NCBI RefSeq assembly: GCF_000471905.2
Contig: NW_006500337.1
Span: 3,710,473 to 3,774,472, forward strand
Direction: 5' to 3'
Length of the DNA stretch: 64,000 nucleotides
Source of the DNA: Amborella trichopoda
Taxonomy: Eukaryota > Streptophyta > Magnoliopsida > Amborellales > Amborellaceae
The notes beneath the pieces are model-generated. The model made no database searches. It saw only the letters and a list, made by a program, of their open reading frames with translations, and was not told where the DNA came from. Positions 1-11,745 of the stretch are shown piece by piece; the first letter of the stretch is position 1; every line of letters starts with the position of its first letter. Made by a program: the position numbers and the translations under genes.

Positions 1-346
1 TCCATCTCTACTGAAACTACTGAAAATGTTTTCATAAAAGTAGGTATACAGCATACAAAGAGTTCTTGCCCTTGCTTTTCTCTAAAGACTCGGTGTCTTT
101 GAACACTCCTTTTTTTTTGGGTAAATATGCATGCCTGATACTTTTATTTTTTTATTCTTTATTTTGATGGTTGCATTGGTCATCCTATCTTTCAATTATA
201 CTTTTTGTTGTTCTTAACCACTTCCTACTACCTAAAAGTTATCAATATTTATTTATTTTGTGGGTTTGGGTTGATGAGTCCAAGATGTCCTCGTACCGGT
301 ATATTATCTTTGTACTCATGGATTGTTATGCTTTTTCCTTTGATAG

Positions 347-1183
347 GTGACTGTCGTTAATCCTGCCATGGAAGCGGCGCTCATTATTCTTCAAAATTTT
401 GCTTTTGATGCTTCCAATGGAAAAATATCGGAGGATAGATTGCGCTTTGGAGCTCCCTGGAGACACCCACCTCATTCCAACAGCAAGAGGAGTTCTCTGT
501 TCTGGGCAAAGCTTCAGTTAATGGATTTTATTCAGTCGCTGGTGAATACTGGATTTGGGGTATGCAATTTTATTGATCACATTCAAATTAACAAGCAGTT
601 GGAATTGTTTGGCCACATGTCTTACTCAGCACTATGCACATTTTTAGACTTCAGTAACCATGTTTTCTGAATGTAAGCTCGGGAAAAGAAGCTCTCAAGT
701 AAATAACACGAATCACCATACATTTCGATTGATCATCAAGTTCCAACATGCTTCACACTTCTAGTTATAAGAGAGAATTGCAGAAGTAACTATTGCAGAT
801 TTAGTAAAATGGGGAACCTGGAAATGTGTCTGTTGCTGGTTGGCTCTTCGGATTTGCCATCTTGGAACTAGCATCCACCATTTGAAGCTTGATATCAATG
901 CCTTATCTTTCTGTATATTTTCTATGCCTTCATCTTGAGTGGTGTGATTATACTCAACCCAGGTTTTTGCTGTTTAGTTGGAAATGCTTGGTGCTTGACC
1001 TCGGTATTGGGGCTTCTATCATGTGCAGGTGAACTATTTTGCTGATTGTAGCCTTGAAATATTGGATGATCCTTGCACAAACGCCATGCTGGAGGTACTG
1101 AAATTCTTTCATGAATAGACCCTAGTGGCATTATGCTCTTTGCCAAAAGTCTAGATTCTGAGTTTGAATGCAAAGCTACACTC

Positions 1184-1216
<33 letters not shown>

Positions 1217-1811
1217 TGAGAGAGAGAGACCAGTAACAATTAAGCAGTTTCTTATCCCACTGCAGGTCGGTTTGTTATATATGCAACGAGATCCATCTTA
1301 CATTCGCCCCATCAGCCGTGGTATTCAAAGGTGTCTTATCAGATGGTAAGCTCCATAACCTGTATGTATTAGCTCACTTTTGTGTAGTGGATACCATAGA
1401 TGGAATCAAAACTACAGTATCTTTATCAACTTTGAAGAATTTTGCTTTTGGAGAAAAAAAAAAAAACCATTGATCCTCTCAACCGGTAAATCAACTTTAG
1501 TGAATCTACTATAAATTACAAATACAAACCATCAAGAAAAGATAATGGACAATTGAACTAATTTCACAGCCCAACTCATCCCTGGTTAAGGATAGACCAA
1601 CTGACCCAATTTATCATTTAATCTTCTATGTGATATGTCATTGGTCATATTCTGGTGGAGATCACATCGTGTATTTTTTTTCTTGAATGGCAGGTTGGTC
1701 CAGGAGAAGATGCAGCTGAGGCTTGGAGAATCTGCCTTATATATGTGGCATCGTGTCTTTCGAGGACGGAGTTATCGCCATTTGTTGAAAGAAATTGGAT
1801 ACTCTTTCTGA
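347..1811 (+). CDS. 3' exons of an unrecognised plant gene
   Basis: Four coding exons join in frame: 347-559, 1029-1094, 1266-1345 and 1694-1811 (stop TGA 1809-1811). Each is bounded by AG and GT (donors gtatgc, gtactg, gtaagc); phases 0, 0, 2. They give about 158 C-terminal residues, helical and rich in Leu, Trp and Arg, ending YMWHRVFRGRSYRHLLKEIG then YSF. The third exon reads DPSYIRPISRGIQRCLIR. Upstream exons lie left of the window. The consistent splice phases and open frame argue for a real gene. I do not recognise the family; a large helical-repeat (HEAT/ARM-like) protein is possible but only a guess. An alternative reading of the last exon runs on to 1858 but breaks the splice phase, so I reject it. 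The 3' UTR probably crosses or ends near the assembly gap at 1952. Confidence 0.72.
1185..1229. repeat. (GT)n(GA)n microsatellite in an intron
   Basis: A run of GT dinucleotides followed by GA dinucleotides lies in the intron just upstream of the exon that starts at 1266. Confidence 0.9.
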
Positions 1812-1951
1812 AATCAAAGTTGAATATCGACTCTGTTCAAATAAAAAAGAAAAAGTAAAGAGATAGCTCCCTCACCATATTTAGTTATCCCATTCATTCA
1901 TTCACTTTAGTTGTTCAGATTATGAAGATGGCTTCTGCCTCTCTCAAGTGT

Positions 1952-1971
1952 NNNNNNNNNNNNNNNNNNNN
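1952..1971. other. Assembly gap of 20 Ns
   Basis: Twenty Ns in a row. The true gap size is unknown; the sequence either side need not be contiguous. Confidence 0.99.
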
Positions 1972-2054
1972 GTTACTCGTACTCTACTCACATAGGAGAC
2001 CGTAACGTAACGATAGTAGTTAAGTAGGTAGTATTGTAGTACTTTTCTATATAA

Positions 2055-2058
<4 letters not shown>

Positions 2059-2104
<46 letters not shown>
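2059..2104. repeat. (AT)n microsatellite
   Basis: About 23 uninterrupted AT dinucleotides, close to the assembly gap, which probably explains the gap. Confidence 0.95.
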
Positions 2105-2108
<4 letters not shown>

Positions 2109-3202
2109 TTATTTTATTTTGTTATGTATTTTTGATTGGATAAACATTACTCATTTTGTGCAGGTGAGGTGCAGTCCGAGAGGGTCAGGGCTTACTATTC
2201 TATAAACTGGGCAAAAAGAGTCAAATCAGTGGTATGGAGTTTCCCGATGTGTATGAATTTTGAATATGGGCGACCTAAAACAGGGGTACCGGCAAGGACC
2301 AAAAATATTGCCTACTCTAATAGAGAGAGTATGGAGAGCCTGAATTGGTTTTTTTTTCTCAATCAATTGATTGAAAAATTAACTTTGATATGGTTCAAAA
2401 ATGCCTGTGAAGTTTTAATAAAGCACTCTTAAACCTTTTGGTTTCTGAGTTTGTTTGACTCTCTGCTCTATGAGCTGTTGACATTGATCATTGTATGTGC
2501 TATCTAATCACAATTTTGTATTTGCTATCTCAATACAATTTTTCTTTCGGGTTGGTTTACGGCTCCTCTCTCTCTCTTCCTGCTATTCAATCACAATTCT
2601 GAATTTGCTACCTCTCTCTTATGCATCTATCTCTTACTCTTTCTGCTGTGCTTGCTTGTTCCCTCACTCTTGACACTCTTAACCGAGATGCACAACACAG
2701 ACGTACAATCAATTCGCTGTTGTAAAGCATGTAACCCTAAAAACAATGAAAACAAAACTTTTTAACCTGTCCCAACTCTTGGGCATTTTCATATTATTCA
2801 GTGATCAAAATATGCATACAATACAATTTTATGAATCAAGAAGTCAGTAATTCAGAGGTCTGCACCCCTTCTTTGGCCAACCCATCGGCAGCTGGAATTT
2901 TGGTGCAATATACATGTTGAAATCGAACATGCATCTTCTCAACCAGATCCATCACTTCTTACCAAACCATTCATGAGGCCCATCGCTCCTCCACTGAAGT
3001 TTTACACAATTGAATGACATTAAAAAAGAATGACCTTCAGCTATCACTCTCTTCTCAAACCCGAATCTTTAGTCCTCCAATCTTTAGTCCTTGCAGTTGC
3101 GAGCGTAATTCTGTTTCTTTTGCAATCGTAACATTCTATTAGACCATAGTACTTAAAACTATATTATGATCTTTGAACACTGCACTACTCAGAATTTTAA
3201 TA
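2105..3202. other. Intergenic stretch without recognisable gene
   Basis: Open frames here (for example 2136-2432) are short, lack similarity I can recognise and do not continue the upstream gene. I see no element ends or RNA gene. Confidence 0.5.
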
Positions 3203-3284
3203 GAATTCCCTGGTATAGTTTGATGCAGCAACTTTCAAGGGGCGAATTCCCTGGTATAGATTGATGCAGCAACTTTCAAGGGGC
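3203..3284. repeat. 41-bp tandem duplication
   Basis: A 41-bp unit beginning gaattccctggtatag occurs at 3203 and again at 3244, with about one difference. Confidence 0.85.
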
Positions 3285-3306
3285 TCCTCTCTCGTATTTT
3301 CTTCAC

Positions 3307-3475
3307 ACTTTCTTTAGGTTTAATTACCTCCATATTATGGATCACATCCATTCTTTTCATTCCCCAACTTTCTTTAGGTTTAATTACCTCCATATTATGA
3401 TCAAATCCATTCTGTTCATTCCCCAAAGCTTACCTCCATATTATGATCAAATCCATTATTTTCATTCCCCAAACT
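3307..3475. repeat. Tandem repeat, about 60-bp unit, three copies
   Basis: Units containing ttacctccatattatg and a cattccccaa end start near 3307, 3367 and 3428; the third lacks its first part. It directly follows the 41-bp duplication. Pyrimidine-rich short repeats continue to about 3650. Confidence 0.8.
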
Positions 3476-4224
3476 TCCTAACTGATGAAATTCCTAACTG
3501 ATGCCCATTCAGCAACAATCCCTGACATAAATCCTCTTTCTACAAATCCAATCTCAAAACATCTTCTATTTCTTTCCTTTCATATTGCCCATGCCATTTC
3601 CTTCCATATTTCTTTCCTTTCATATTGCCCATACCATTTCCTTCTTGTCCATACCAGTACCTTTTGCAGAGGAGGGTCTGAACAGTTTTCTTATTCTTTT
3701 CTTTTTTCGCTAAAATTAGGTGGGCTCAAATGGGATTTTACTTAACAAGCATGTGGGCTCGAAAATAATTGCCAAAAGCCTGTGCCGATTAGTTGATAGA
3801 ATACATTTTTTTTTTTTCTGCAAATTTTTTTTTTTATGAAGGTTGTCTTACAATTTTCTCACATGGCCTGAAAAATTAGCTACCAACAAAAAGACGAAGA
3901 TGAATATTGATGGTACAAAGAAAGATTTCTCAAGAAACAATGGAAAAACAGTCTCTCTTTCCCAAGAAGAAAAGGAAAACAAATTTTAGAAAGAAAAGGA
4001 AGAGTAGGGTATACGGACTGCAACATTAGCCATTAAACAAAAAAAGAGCCTTCCCAATTGAACAGAAAGATTGCATATGCCACAAAGTGCAAAAGCGAAG
4101 ACCACAAACAATTTCCCCTCTCCCATGCATTAAAGAAAAAGAAAAAACATAATCTCTCTCTCTCTCTCTATCAAAAAAGAGAGAAAAAAGTCACAGTCCC
4201 ACAGATGGGCTTTGACATCGATTT

Positions 4225-4539
4225 TCAACTACTTTCAAGTCTATCAGCAAGATAAAGCATCTTCGGGCCGTCGATACGTTGAGGAACATTAACAGTTTCC
4301 CAATAGAGAGTGGAGGAGCAGGCCTTCTTCCATGACTTGCACACCATTCTCGCTCCCATAACCAGGTCCTCTGCATCCAATCTTCTAAAGATATTCATGA
4401 GACAATCTCCCTCCATCTCTTCCCACTTCCTTTTCTTTCTGATGCATATCTCTTCCCCTTTTCTCTCACTACTCACCCCCTCTTGCTCTTTCTCACTCAT
4501 ACTCTTTCTCTCTTCCCCCTTCTTCTTTCCCCTGCCCAT
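4225..4539 (-). CDS. F-box protein, first exon (F-box copy 1)
   Basis: The reading frame gives a basic, Lys/Glu-rich head of about 40 residues and then an F-box: KWEEMEGDCLMNIFRRLDAE followed by a VCKSWKKA motif, the usual end of helix 3. F-box proteins act as substrate receptors of SCF ubiquitin ligases, binding SKP1 through this domain. The open frame stops at 104 residues, too short for an F-box/LRR protein. A GT lies after codon GAA-A at 4233 (exon end 4233), at the position that matches a GT in the paralogue at 14496. The open frame is therefore probably exon 1 of an F-box/LRR gene of the SKIP19/FBL type, where such an intron is common. No LRR-coding second exon is visible to the left, so this may be an orphan exon or pseudogene. 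The start chosen is the first ATG; a later Met is possible. Confidence 0.6.
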   Translation of the reverse strand: MGRGKKKGEERKSMSEKEQEGVSSERKGEEICIRKKRKWEEMEGDCLMNIFRRLDAEDLVMGARMVCKSWKKACSSTLYWETVNVPQRIDGPKMLYLADRLESS

Positions 4540-4574
4540 TCTCTTTCTCTCTCTAAAAACCCAAAATTCAGAGG

Positions 4575-4690
4575 CTTCTGATCAGAATGAATATGGGGAG
4601 ATTGGAGACGCACAGAGGGTTGGAATGGGAAGCTTCTGATCAGAATGAATATTGGGAGATTGGAGACGCACAGAGGGTTGGAATGGGAAG
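4575..4690. repeat. 58-bp tandem duplication upstream of F-box copy 1
   Basis: The unit starting cttctgatcagaatgaat occurs at 4575 and 4633 and differs at one base. It lies directly upstream of the F-box start, in its probable 5' leader or promoter. Confidence 0.9.
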
Positions 4691-5432
4691 CGCTCTGCAT
4701 TAACATCAAATAGGGAGCGACGAGAGAGAAACAAGCGACCTTATTCCTCTCTCACTCTTTCTCAAAACCAACAGCATTCATGAATTGGAGCTACAACCAT
4801 TGGGTTTTAGGTTTTCCTTATCTGTCTAATTCTCTATCTTCGGACCCATGTTTCAGATATTGGGTCTCTGTTCTTGAAATTGAATTCAGGGTTTCTCATC
4901 CGAAGAAGGTAGGGGTTGTAATGAAGAACAATATATCATAAATGGGGAAATACAGTGAATTACGGCATTATGATTTGTTTCTTCTGTATGTATTCAAATA
5001 AGAGGTATTTATCCTAGTATCCCTTTGTTTTAGGATTAAAAATCCATACCCCGAACCTTACATTCATGTCCCCTATATTTTGTTTTTTGATTTTTTTCTG
5101 AAAATTTCAGAGGTTTGGACTTTCTATTGAAAACCAATTGTTTTTTCTGAACCGATCGGTTCAGATTTTGAAACTCCAAACTAGTTTATTTGAGTTTGGG
5201 GTTCCAAGTATCAAAATGTAAATCCCACTCCACTCCTAATTAACTTGATCTTTTCTCCCAAAACTCAAATAAATCATTTCAGAATTTCACTATCTGAATT
5301 GGTTGGTTCACAAAAAATGGATTCAAAATTTTAAATCTAGACCGTTTGGTTTGGATTTTGAAACTCCGAACTCATGTCACTTCGGAGAAGAATAAAAAAT
5401 CAAAAAATTAGGGCAAGATCATAAATTATACT

Positions 5433-5690
5433 ATCATCGCCATCATAGCATTTTTTTCAATTATTTGGGGTCGGCTTTATGAATCTTAATATACCATTTT
5501 GCTCTATTAAAAGTTACACCCAAGTTCATATATCTTTTCTGACTTTCAACCATATTCTTTTGAACCTATCTTTCGCTCTTTTTGAGCCTACCACTTGAAC
5601 TAACTCACACATCTTAATAGCTGTTGTTCTGATCTGTGCTACACCTAGCCAGCCTATCTAAGACTACGAACTCACACCTCTTAACTGTGT
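5433..5690 (-). mobile_element. RTE-type LINE, 3' fragment
   Basis: The block matches the 3' end seen at 33.6, 49.5 and 61.7 kb: a cat/atc-rich tail, then the sense of ggggtcggctttatgaat on the plus strand. On the minus strand it corresponds to the last part of an RTE reverse-transcriptase ORF and 3' UTR. It is strongly 5'-truncated, which is usual for LINEs. Confidence 0.7.
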
Positions 5691-6005
5691 AAACTACTCT
5701 ATATATGGGACAAATTTTTAATTCCAAAAAAATAGAGATATTAGCATAAATTTCCAAATGATAATATTAGAATTTGAATTCAAAATCGTGATATACGCCA
5801 AGCACCCTTACCCAGCCAAATAATAAAGGTACCTCTAGTTGTTTAGGTTTAGGAATAATACCATCGAAGAATATTCAAAGTTAGATACCCAATATTTTGT
5901 TTCCTCATTAATTATTTTTTACCATATCATTGAAATGAAAATTTAAACATAACAATAGTAATGGTAATGGAACAATTTGAAAACTATTGCCCCTTTGTAG
6001 TTCTT
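5691..6005. other. AT-rich spacer, nothing recognised
   Basis: No coding frame, element end or RNA gene could be supported. Confidence 0.4.
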
Positions 6006-6732
6006 AAACTTTTTTTTTTCTTTTTTTTGAACTTTAATGAGATTTCATTTGAGAGAATGAAAGTGAGTTAATAAAAAAAGAAAGAAAAGAAGAGAAAAGA
6101 TAAAGACAAGGAGAGGAAATGGTGAAGATGTTGCAGCCCTAGAGAAACCAAGAAAACAAGGCTGCCATCCTCACGGGGTTATTGGAGTAGTCAAGGAGAT
6201 AACTTAGGCACCAATGGCCTCTTTAGCAAGGTTGTCTACCTCCTCATTGTGTTCCATATGCACATGGTAAAAAACACCTCCCATGCTAGCAGGCCATAAA
6301 TATCTCGTCCATATTAATAGTCCAATTCCATGGTATTTGTTCTAGGAATTTGCCCCAACTAATCACTTTAGTTGAGCCTCCTTCCATAAGATTTATATGA
6401 CTTAGATCGAACTTGGAGATGCTAAATTTCAGAGCCCACATTCTCACAATGGTGCAAACGGACACCTATAACACTACCATTGAAATTAAGCTTGATGTAA
6501 CCCTCCGGTAGTAGCTGCCGTAGTCTTGATGTTGCAATTCTATGTTTTTTGAGAAAAAGCATCTCCTTATAATGAGTGAGACGGAACTCCTTAAGGATAC
6601 TTCTAAAAACCAGGATTCTTTCCAAACATTCCAAACTGCGGTCAACAAGATTCTCTAAATGATAAGACCTTCAGCAATGGAGAACGGGGACCAACCTTTC
6701 TCTAGCAACTTCTCAACCTTCTTAGGTTGAAC

Positions 6733-7080
6733 CTAGGCTCTAAACAATCAAATTAGAATCTACTTTTAAATAGTAGGTTTCAATATTGAAAATCTTTGTG
6801 ATAGCCTTAAAATATATTTTTATCTTTAGTTATAAATTTTAAAGCTTTAAAAATAATGTAGATTGACAGATCTATAAAAAATTGAAAATCTTGAAAATTG
6901 ACGGCCCAAAAATGTGTTACAAAAATACATTATTTCCAAAATTTTGAAATCCATTTTTAACTCATGTCTATGCATCTTGATGTCGAGATGATCAATTTGA
7001 AGATATCTAAGCATAAAAAACAACCTCTTTTAGTGAAATTTTTGAGATAGGCTCTCCACTAACCATGTACATAGTTGTAC
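6733..7080 (+). mobile_element. MITE family B, copy 1
   Basis: It starts taggctctaaacaatcaaat, carries the shared core gatgtcgagatgatcaat and ends gagataggctctcc, giving inverted ends around gag/cctagcctc. It belongs to the same family as the copies at 13.75, 40.0, 40.9 and 49.1 kb. It interrupts the LINE between the reverse-transcriptase tail and RNase H. Confidence 0.7.
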
Positions 7081-7673
7081 CATTTTTTTGTTTGGATCTT
7101 TAATAAAGTTAAGGAATTCCCTTCTCTATGCTATGAATAGGGACCTAACAGATTGAATTCCTTTCCCAACCACCGAGATGAAAGCATTTCTGGGCATTTG
7201 TTTTGCAATAAATCCATCTCGATCACATCCATGCTTCCCAAGTATAACTTCCTCCCAAAGCTAGCCATTTTGTTTTGAGAGTCTCCACCACTGCTTTGTG
7301 AGAAGAGCTTCATTGACTGATTTTAATTTGCGAATTCCTAGTCCATCCTCTCTTTTGGGCAAGCATGCCGTACTCCATTTGACCTAAGTGAAACTTTTTT
7401 TGATTTTGATGTTCACTCCGCAGGAAGTTCCTCATCATTACTTCTAATTTCTTTATTATGGGGGCCGAGGCTCTCAATAGGGAGAGGTAATGATGAGGAG
7501 GTTGACAAGTGTAGCCTTAATGAGTGGGACACATCCACCAAAAGATATGTATCTTGACTCCCATCCATCAAGCTTGTGTTGAAACCAGTGTTTAAAAAAA
7601 CCCGAGTCAAACCAGACTCGCCCAGTTCGACTTGGGAATCACTATGGACGGATCGAATCGACAAAAAAAACGG

Positions 7674-7707
7674 GAATCGTCCGGTTCTAGAGAGAACCGG
7701 ACGATTC
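7674..7707. other. Perfect 15-bp stem hairpin in the hAT-like element
   Basis: GAATCGTCCGGTTCT, loop AGAG, then its exact reverse complement. The same 34 bases occur unchanged at 29905-29938 in copy 2. It lies in the subterminal region, where transposase often binds; that role is an inference. Confidence 0.9.
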
Positions 7708-7775
7708 TGTACAGTGACTTGCGATTCACTGTACGGAATCGGCGAGTCCGTACAGTGAATCGACGAGTCCCGTAT

Positions 7776-8580
7776 GGTTTTTTTTTTTTTTGTTTGTAAT
7801 CCATGATAGATTTTTTTGTAATACTTGATCGATTTTTTTGTAATCCATGATCGAATTGTTTTTTTTTTTTTGTAATCCATGATGGAATTTTTTGTTTTTT
7901 GGTTTTTTTTGTAACCCAAGATAGAATTTTTTGTAATCCATGATCGAATTTTTTGTAATCCATGATCGAAATGTCTGTTTTTTTTTCTTGCAATCCATGA
8001 TCGTAATTTTTTTTTTTTTTTTTTTTGTTAACCCATGATAGAATTTTTTGTAATCCATGATCGAATCTTTTGTAATACATGATCGAAATGTTTGTTTTTT
8101 TTTGTAATCCATGATCGAAATATTTGTTTTTTTTTTGTAATCCATGATCGAATTTTTTGTTTTATTTTTTTTTGTAACCCATGATAGAGTTTTTTGTAAT
8201 CCATGATTGAATTTTTTGTAATCCATGATTGAATTGTTTTTTCTTTTTTGTAATCCACGATTGAATTTTTTGTTTTTTTTGTAATCCATGATCGAATTTT
8301 ATGTAATCCATGATCGAATTTTATGTAATCCATGATCGAATTTTTTGTAATCCATGATCGAATTTTTTGTAATCCATGATTGAATTTTTTGAAAATTTGT
8401 GATTTTTTTTTTTTAATCCATGATCGAATTTTTTTTTGTAATCCATGATAGAATTTTTTGAAAATTTGTGATTTTTTTTTTTTAATCCATGATCGAATTT
8501 TTTTTGTAATCCATGATAGAATTTTTTGAAAATTTGTGATTTTTTTTTTTTAATCAATGATCGAATTTTTTAATCCATAT
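7776..8580. repeat. Minisatellite, unit about 20-30 bp, inside hAT-like copy 1
   Basis: Many imperfect units of the form tttttgtaatccatgatcgaa, with poly-T spacers of varied length. Translated on the minus strand it yields artefactual repeats of MDYKK, FDHGLQK and RSWITK in the three frames; these are not proteins. Confidence 0.92.
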
Positions 8581-8602
8581 TATTCAAAGAGAAAATAAGA
8601 GA

Positions 8603-8875
8603 GATGATGATTCTGAGGCCACCCTATCCCAACCATATTATTCACATATCGAGTCCCAACAGTAACAGTGTAGGGATGAGCACGACAGTGCAGGTTAGCA
8701 TGAAGGATGGACAATCTTCGGGGATTTTAGATTGGGAACATAACAAAACACTAACATTCAGGGATTTGAGAATAGTCAGACGCCTGCTAATATCGATGAT
8801 TCATTTTTAGATCGAATCAATGAATTGTTAAACGAATTCAATCAATGGCACCAGCGTGACCAAGAAGAACAATAA
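8603..8875 (+). pseudogene. Remnant of transposase C-terminus in hAT-like copy 1
   Basis: A frame beginning DDDSEATLSQPYYSHIESQ continues, with two internal stops, to DDSFLDRINELLNEFNQWHQ and ends RDQEEQ-stop at 8873-8875. The same frame, with fewer changes over most of its length, is in copy 2. The acidic, Gln-rich ending resembles tails of plant transposases, but no catalytic or dimerisation domain is present, so the family is inferred from the element ends. Confidence 0.6.
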
Positions 8876-9643
8876 TGTCGTCTATCATTTTATTTTTAGA
8901 TCATATGTTACTAATTTTATGCTTCATTGTAGTCCATGTATGTTGATATACTTATTCCATGATAATTCTATATTTATCCTTTTGTGTGATGTAAATTAAA
9001 TGCTGAATGGCTGTTCATGCAGGGAAAGAACATATCAATATTCGCATATTCATTCAAAAACATGAAAAATCTTAATGGAGTACCCTTATTTCTTATTGAA
9101 TTCCTAAAAAACAATATTTATAATGAATTTTAATAATTTTTTCGGATTTTTTTTAAGCTTTATTCTAACCGATTCACCCGATTTCCGATCAGGATTACCG
9201 ATTCGCCGATCCGAATCGGTTTTTTGGAAACCCGATCCGGGTCACCGATCCGTTTTTTAAACCATTTGTTGAAACCTTTGAATTATCAGATCCTACTCTA
9301 CATCAGACAATTGACCATCAGATAGCGGGATACATATATACCTATTGGGAAAAGCATCAGACCCACATTCTAGCTACTCTGCCCATGTATTTATTTTATT
9401 TTTCGTACAATTTATACCCATTAGAGTTGTTTTGTGCATATTAACTCTGGCTCTAGAAAACAATTCTTAGCACTTAAAAAACAACAAAATATGTTGATTT
9501 TTTCTTTAGATGCTTTAGTTAGGATAAATGTATCATCTGCATAATGCAAGTGTGACAATATGAGGCAATTATAGTAAGCTTGCACGCCCCCAATCAGACC
9601 GCTATCTATGGCACCTTTCAACATCTTATTGAAGGATTCAATA

Positions 9644-9779
9644 ATTAGGGGAAAGAGGAAAGGGGATAGTGGGTCATCTTGTTGATAATAATTAGGGTAA
9701 AGAGGAAAGGGGATAGTGGGTCATCATGTTGATAATAATTAGGGTAAAGAGGAAAGGGGATAGTGGGTCATCTTGTTGA
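9644..9779. repeat. 47-bp tandem triplication within LINE RT sequence
   Basis: Units start attaggg at 9644, 9691 and 9738. On the minus strand each encodes the DDPLSPFLF motif of the LINE reverse transcriptase. The third unit is cut by the copia fossil at 9780. Confidence 0.88.
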
Positions 9780-11745
9780 TAATAAAATTTAGAAATTGTA
9801 ACGAGATAGGAAATATAGGAAATTGTATATTGCATAGGAAATATGCGAACATGTATATTGCATATAACAAGATAGGAAGGTGTATATTACATCATTGTAT
9901 TATTATATATACAATGAAAGAGCCACCATAAGATTTATGTGGGGCATAATTAGTTTCTCAAAAGTTCCTCTATCTATAAAATTCTTTATGATATCAGAGC
10001 AATTCTTGCTTATCGTGTTATGCAATCTGTATAGTCGATAGCGGATAAATTTTGAAGTTGACATTTTTTCTTTATTTCAAAAGGTTAGCGCATCCATTTA
10101 CTCTCTTTTACTAAATTAAAGTCTGATGGTAGTCTAGAGAGACTTGAAGCCAAATTAGGTGCTAAAGGATACAATCAGGTTGCTTGAAATGATTTTTCTG
10201 AAACATTCAATTATGTTATTAAGCCTGCTAGTATTCAGATTGTGCTCACTAAAGCAATTGTGCGCCACTAGCTGATCAAGCAGCTTGATGCGAAAAATGT
10301 TTTCCTGCATGGTTTTCTTAAAGAATCTGTATTTATAGAACAACCTCCTGAATTTGTGAGCTCAAAATTTTCAAATCCTATCTGCAAATTAAAACAAATT
10401 TTATATGGTCTCAAGCAAGCACCTCGGATCTGGTATAATCAATTTAGTACATATTTATTACTATTGGGGTTTTATTGTAGCATAGCTGATTCATCTCTAT
10501 TTGTTTCTTGCACTACTTAAAGCACTCTTATCCTTATCTTTTATGTTGATGATATTATTGTTACTGGTGATAATTCCGATATTCTAGGATGATTCATTTC
10601 CCAACTTGAAAGGGAATTTGCAATGAAAGATCTTAGACCTCTTTACTACTTTCTTGGTATAGAAGTATCTTATTTTTCAGGTGGGATTTGCTCTCACAAC
10701 GCAAATATGTTCAGGATCTTCTTGATCGTGCTCAGATGCTCGGTGCCAAACCTATTTCAACACCAATGGTAATGAAAAATAATATTAATGAGAATTCTGA
10801 TCAATTTCTTGATCCATCTCTTTATCGGAGCATTGTTGGTGCACTTCAATACATTACCATAACACGGCCAGACCTATCGTATAGTGTTAATACAATGTGT
10901 CAATTTATGCATGCTCCTACAATTGTCCATTTTCAGGCGGTTAAGTGGATTCTTCGTTGTCTCAATGATACACAATCATGTGGTATAAGAATCTTGTCTG
11001 TTAGTTCCCTTGATTTATATGTCTTCTTTTATACAGACTGGGCTGGGTGTTTAAGCACTTGTCGTTTAACTACTAGTTTCTACACCTATCTTGGTTCTAA
11101 TACACATCTTGGAGTGCTAAGAAACAATTGACTGTGGTTCATTCCAGTGCTGTAGCTGAATATCGATTTATGACATCTACTACTGCAGAATTGACATGGC
11201 GTTGTTTTATTCTTCGGGGTATTGGGTTGCCTCTTCTTCAGCCACCAACACTTTTTTGTGACAATATTAGTGCTCTCTACATGATAGTCAATCCTGTTTT
11301 TCACGTACGGAAAAAGCATATTGAGTTAGACTATCATCTTGTGTGCGAAAAAGTTGCACTTGGATTACTTATCACTCATTTTGTTTTTTATCGCAATCAA
11401 GTAGGTGATATCTTTACCACGCTTTTGCCACGATATGTTTTTCGAGATATTTGCTTCAAACTCGGACTTCAAATTCCTTCCCAGCTGAGTTTGAGGGGGA
11501 GTAAGAAAAATAAAATTAAAAAATTGTAACAAGATAGAAAATATAGGAAAGTGTATATTACATAGGAAAAATGGGAAAATGTATATTGCATATGAAAAAA
11601 TAAGAAAGTGTATATTGCATATGACAATATAGGAAGATATATATTATAACATTGTATTATTATATATACAATAAAAGAGCCACCATAAGATTTATGTGGG
11701 GCATAATTATTTTTTCAAAAGTTTCTCTCTCTCTAAAATTCTTTA
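9780..11745 (+). mobile_element. Ty1/copia fossil, short, with both LTRs
   Basis: Two related LTRs of roughly 210-235 bp (about 9780-9989 and 11502-11745) bound the element. A primer-binding-like atatcagagc follows the left LTR and a purine tract (ttgaggggga) precedes the right one. A 5-bp duplication, gttga, flanks it (9775-9779; 11746-11750). The body shows only pieces of the copia reverse transcriptase and RNase H; gag, protease and integrase are not seen. It is broken, with several breaks and a large internal loss. The LTRs have diverged noticeably, so it is not recent. It is inserted in the minus-strand LINE. Confidence 0.88.

Larger units (their letters stand above)
7586..9267 (+). mobile_element. 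hAT-like DNA element, copy 1
   Basis: The ends are CAGTGTTTAAAAAAACCC on the left and, reversed, AAATGGTTTAAAAAACGG on the right. It is flanked by the perfect 8-bp repeat gttgaaac (7578-7585 and 9268-9275), as expected for the hAT superfamily; the match can be stretched to 10 bp, so a Mutator-like origin is not ruled out. Inside, in order: a 34-nt hairpin (7674-7707), the minisatellite (7776-8580) and a coding remnant (8603-8875). It is inserted in the minus-strand LINE. The second copy is at 29816-31728. Confidence 0.8.

Noticed and set aside
1655-1858. Plus-strand frame over the last exon of the first gene
   Set aside because: It is out of phase with the upstream splice donor; the frame ending at 1811 fits the exon phases.
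2136-2432. 98-residue plus-strand frame after the assembly gap
   Set aside because: No similarity I recognise and no splice link to the gene before it.
5148-5163. 16-bp perfect palindrome TGAACCGATCGGTTCA
   Set aside because: A single short palindrome in unassigned sequence; no partner or feature gives it meaning.
7413-8557. Long minus-strand open frames with repeated MDYKK, FDHGLQK and RSWITK
   Set aside because: They are the three-frame translation of the TAATCCATGATCGAA minisatellite, not proteins.
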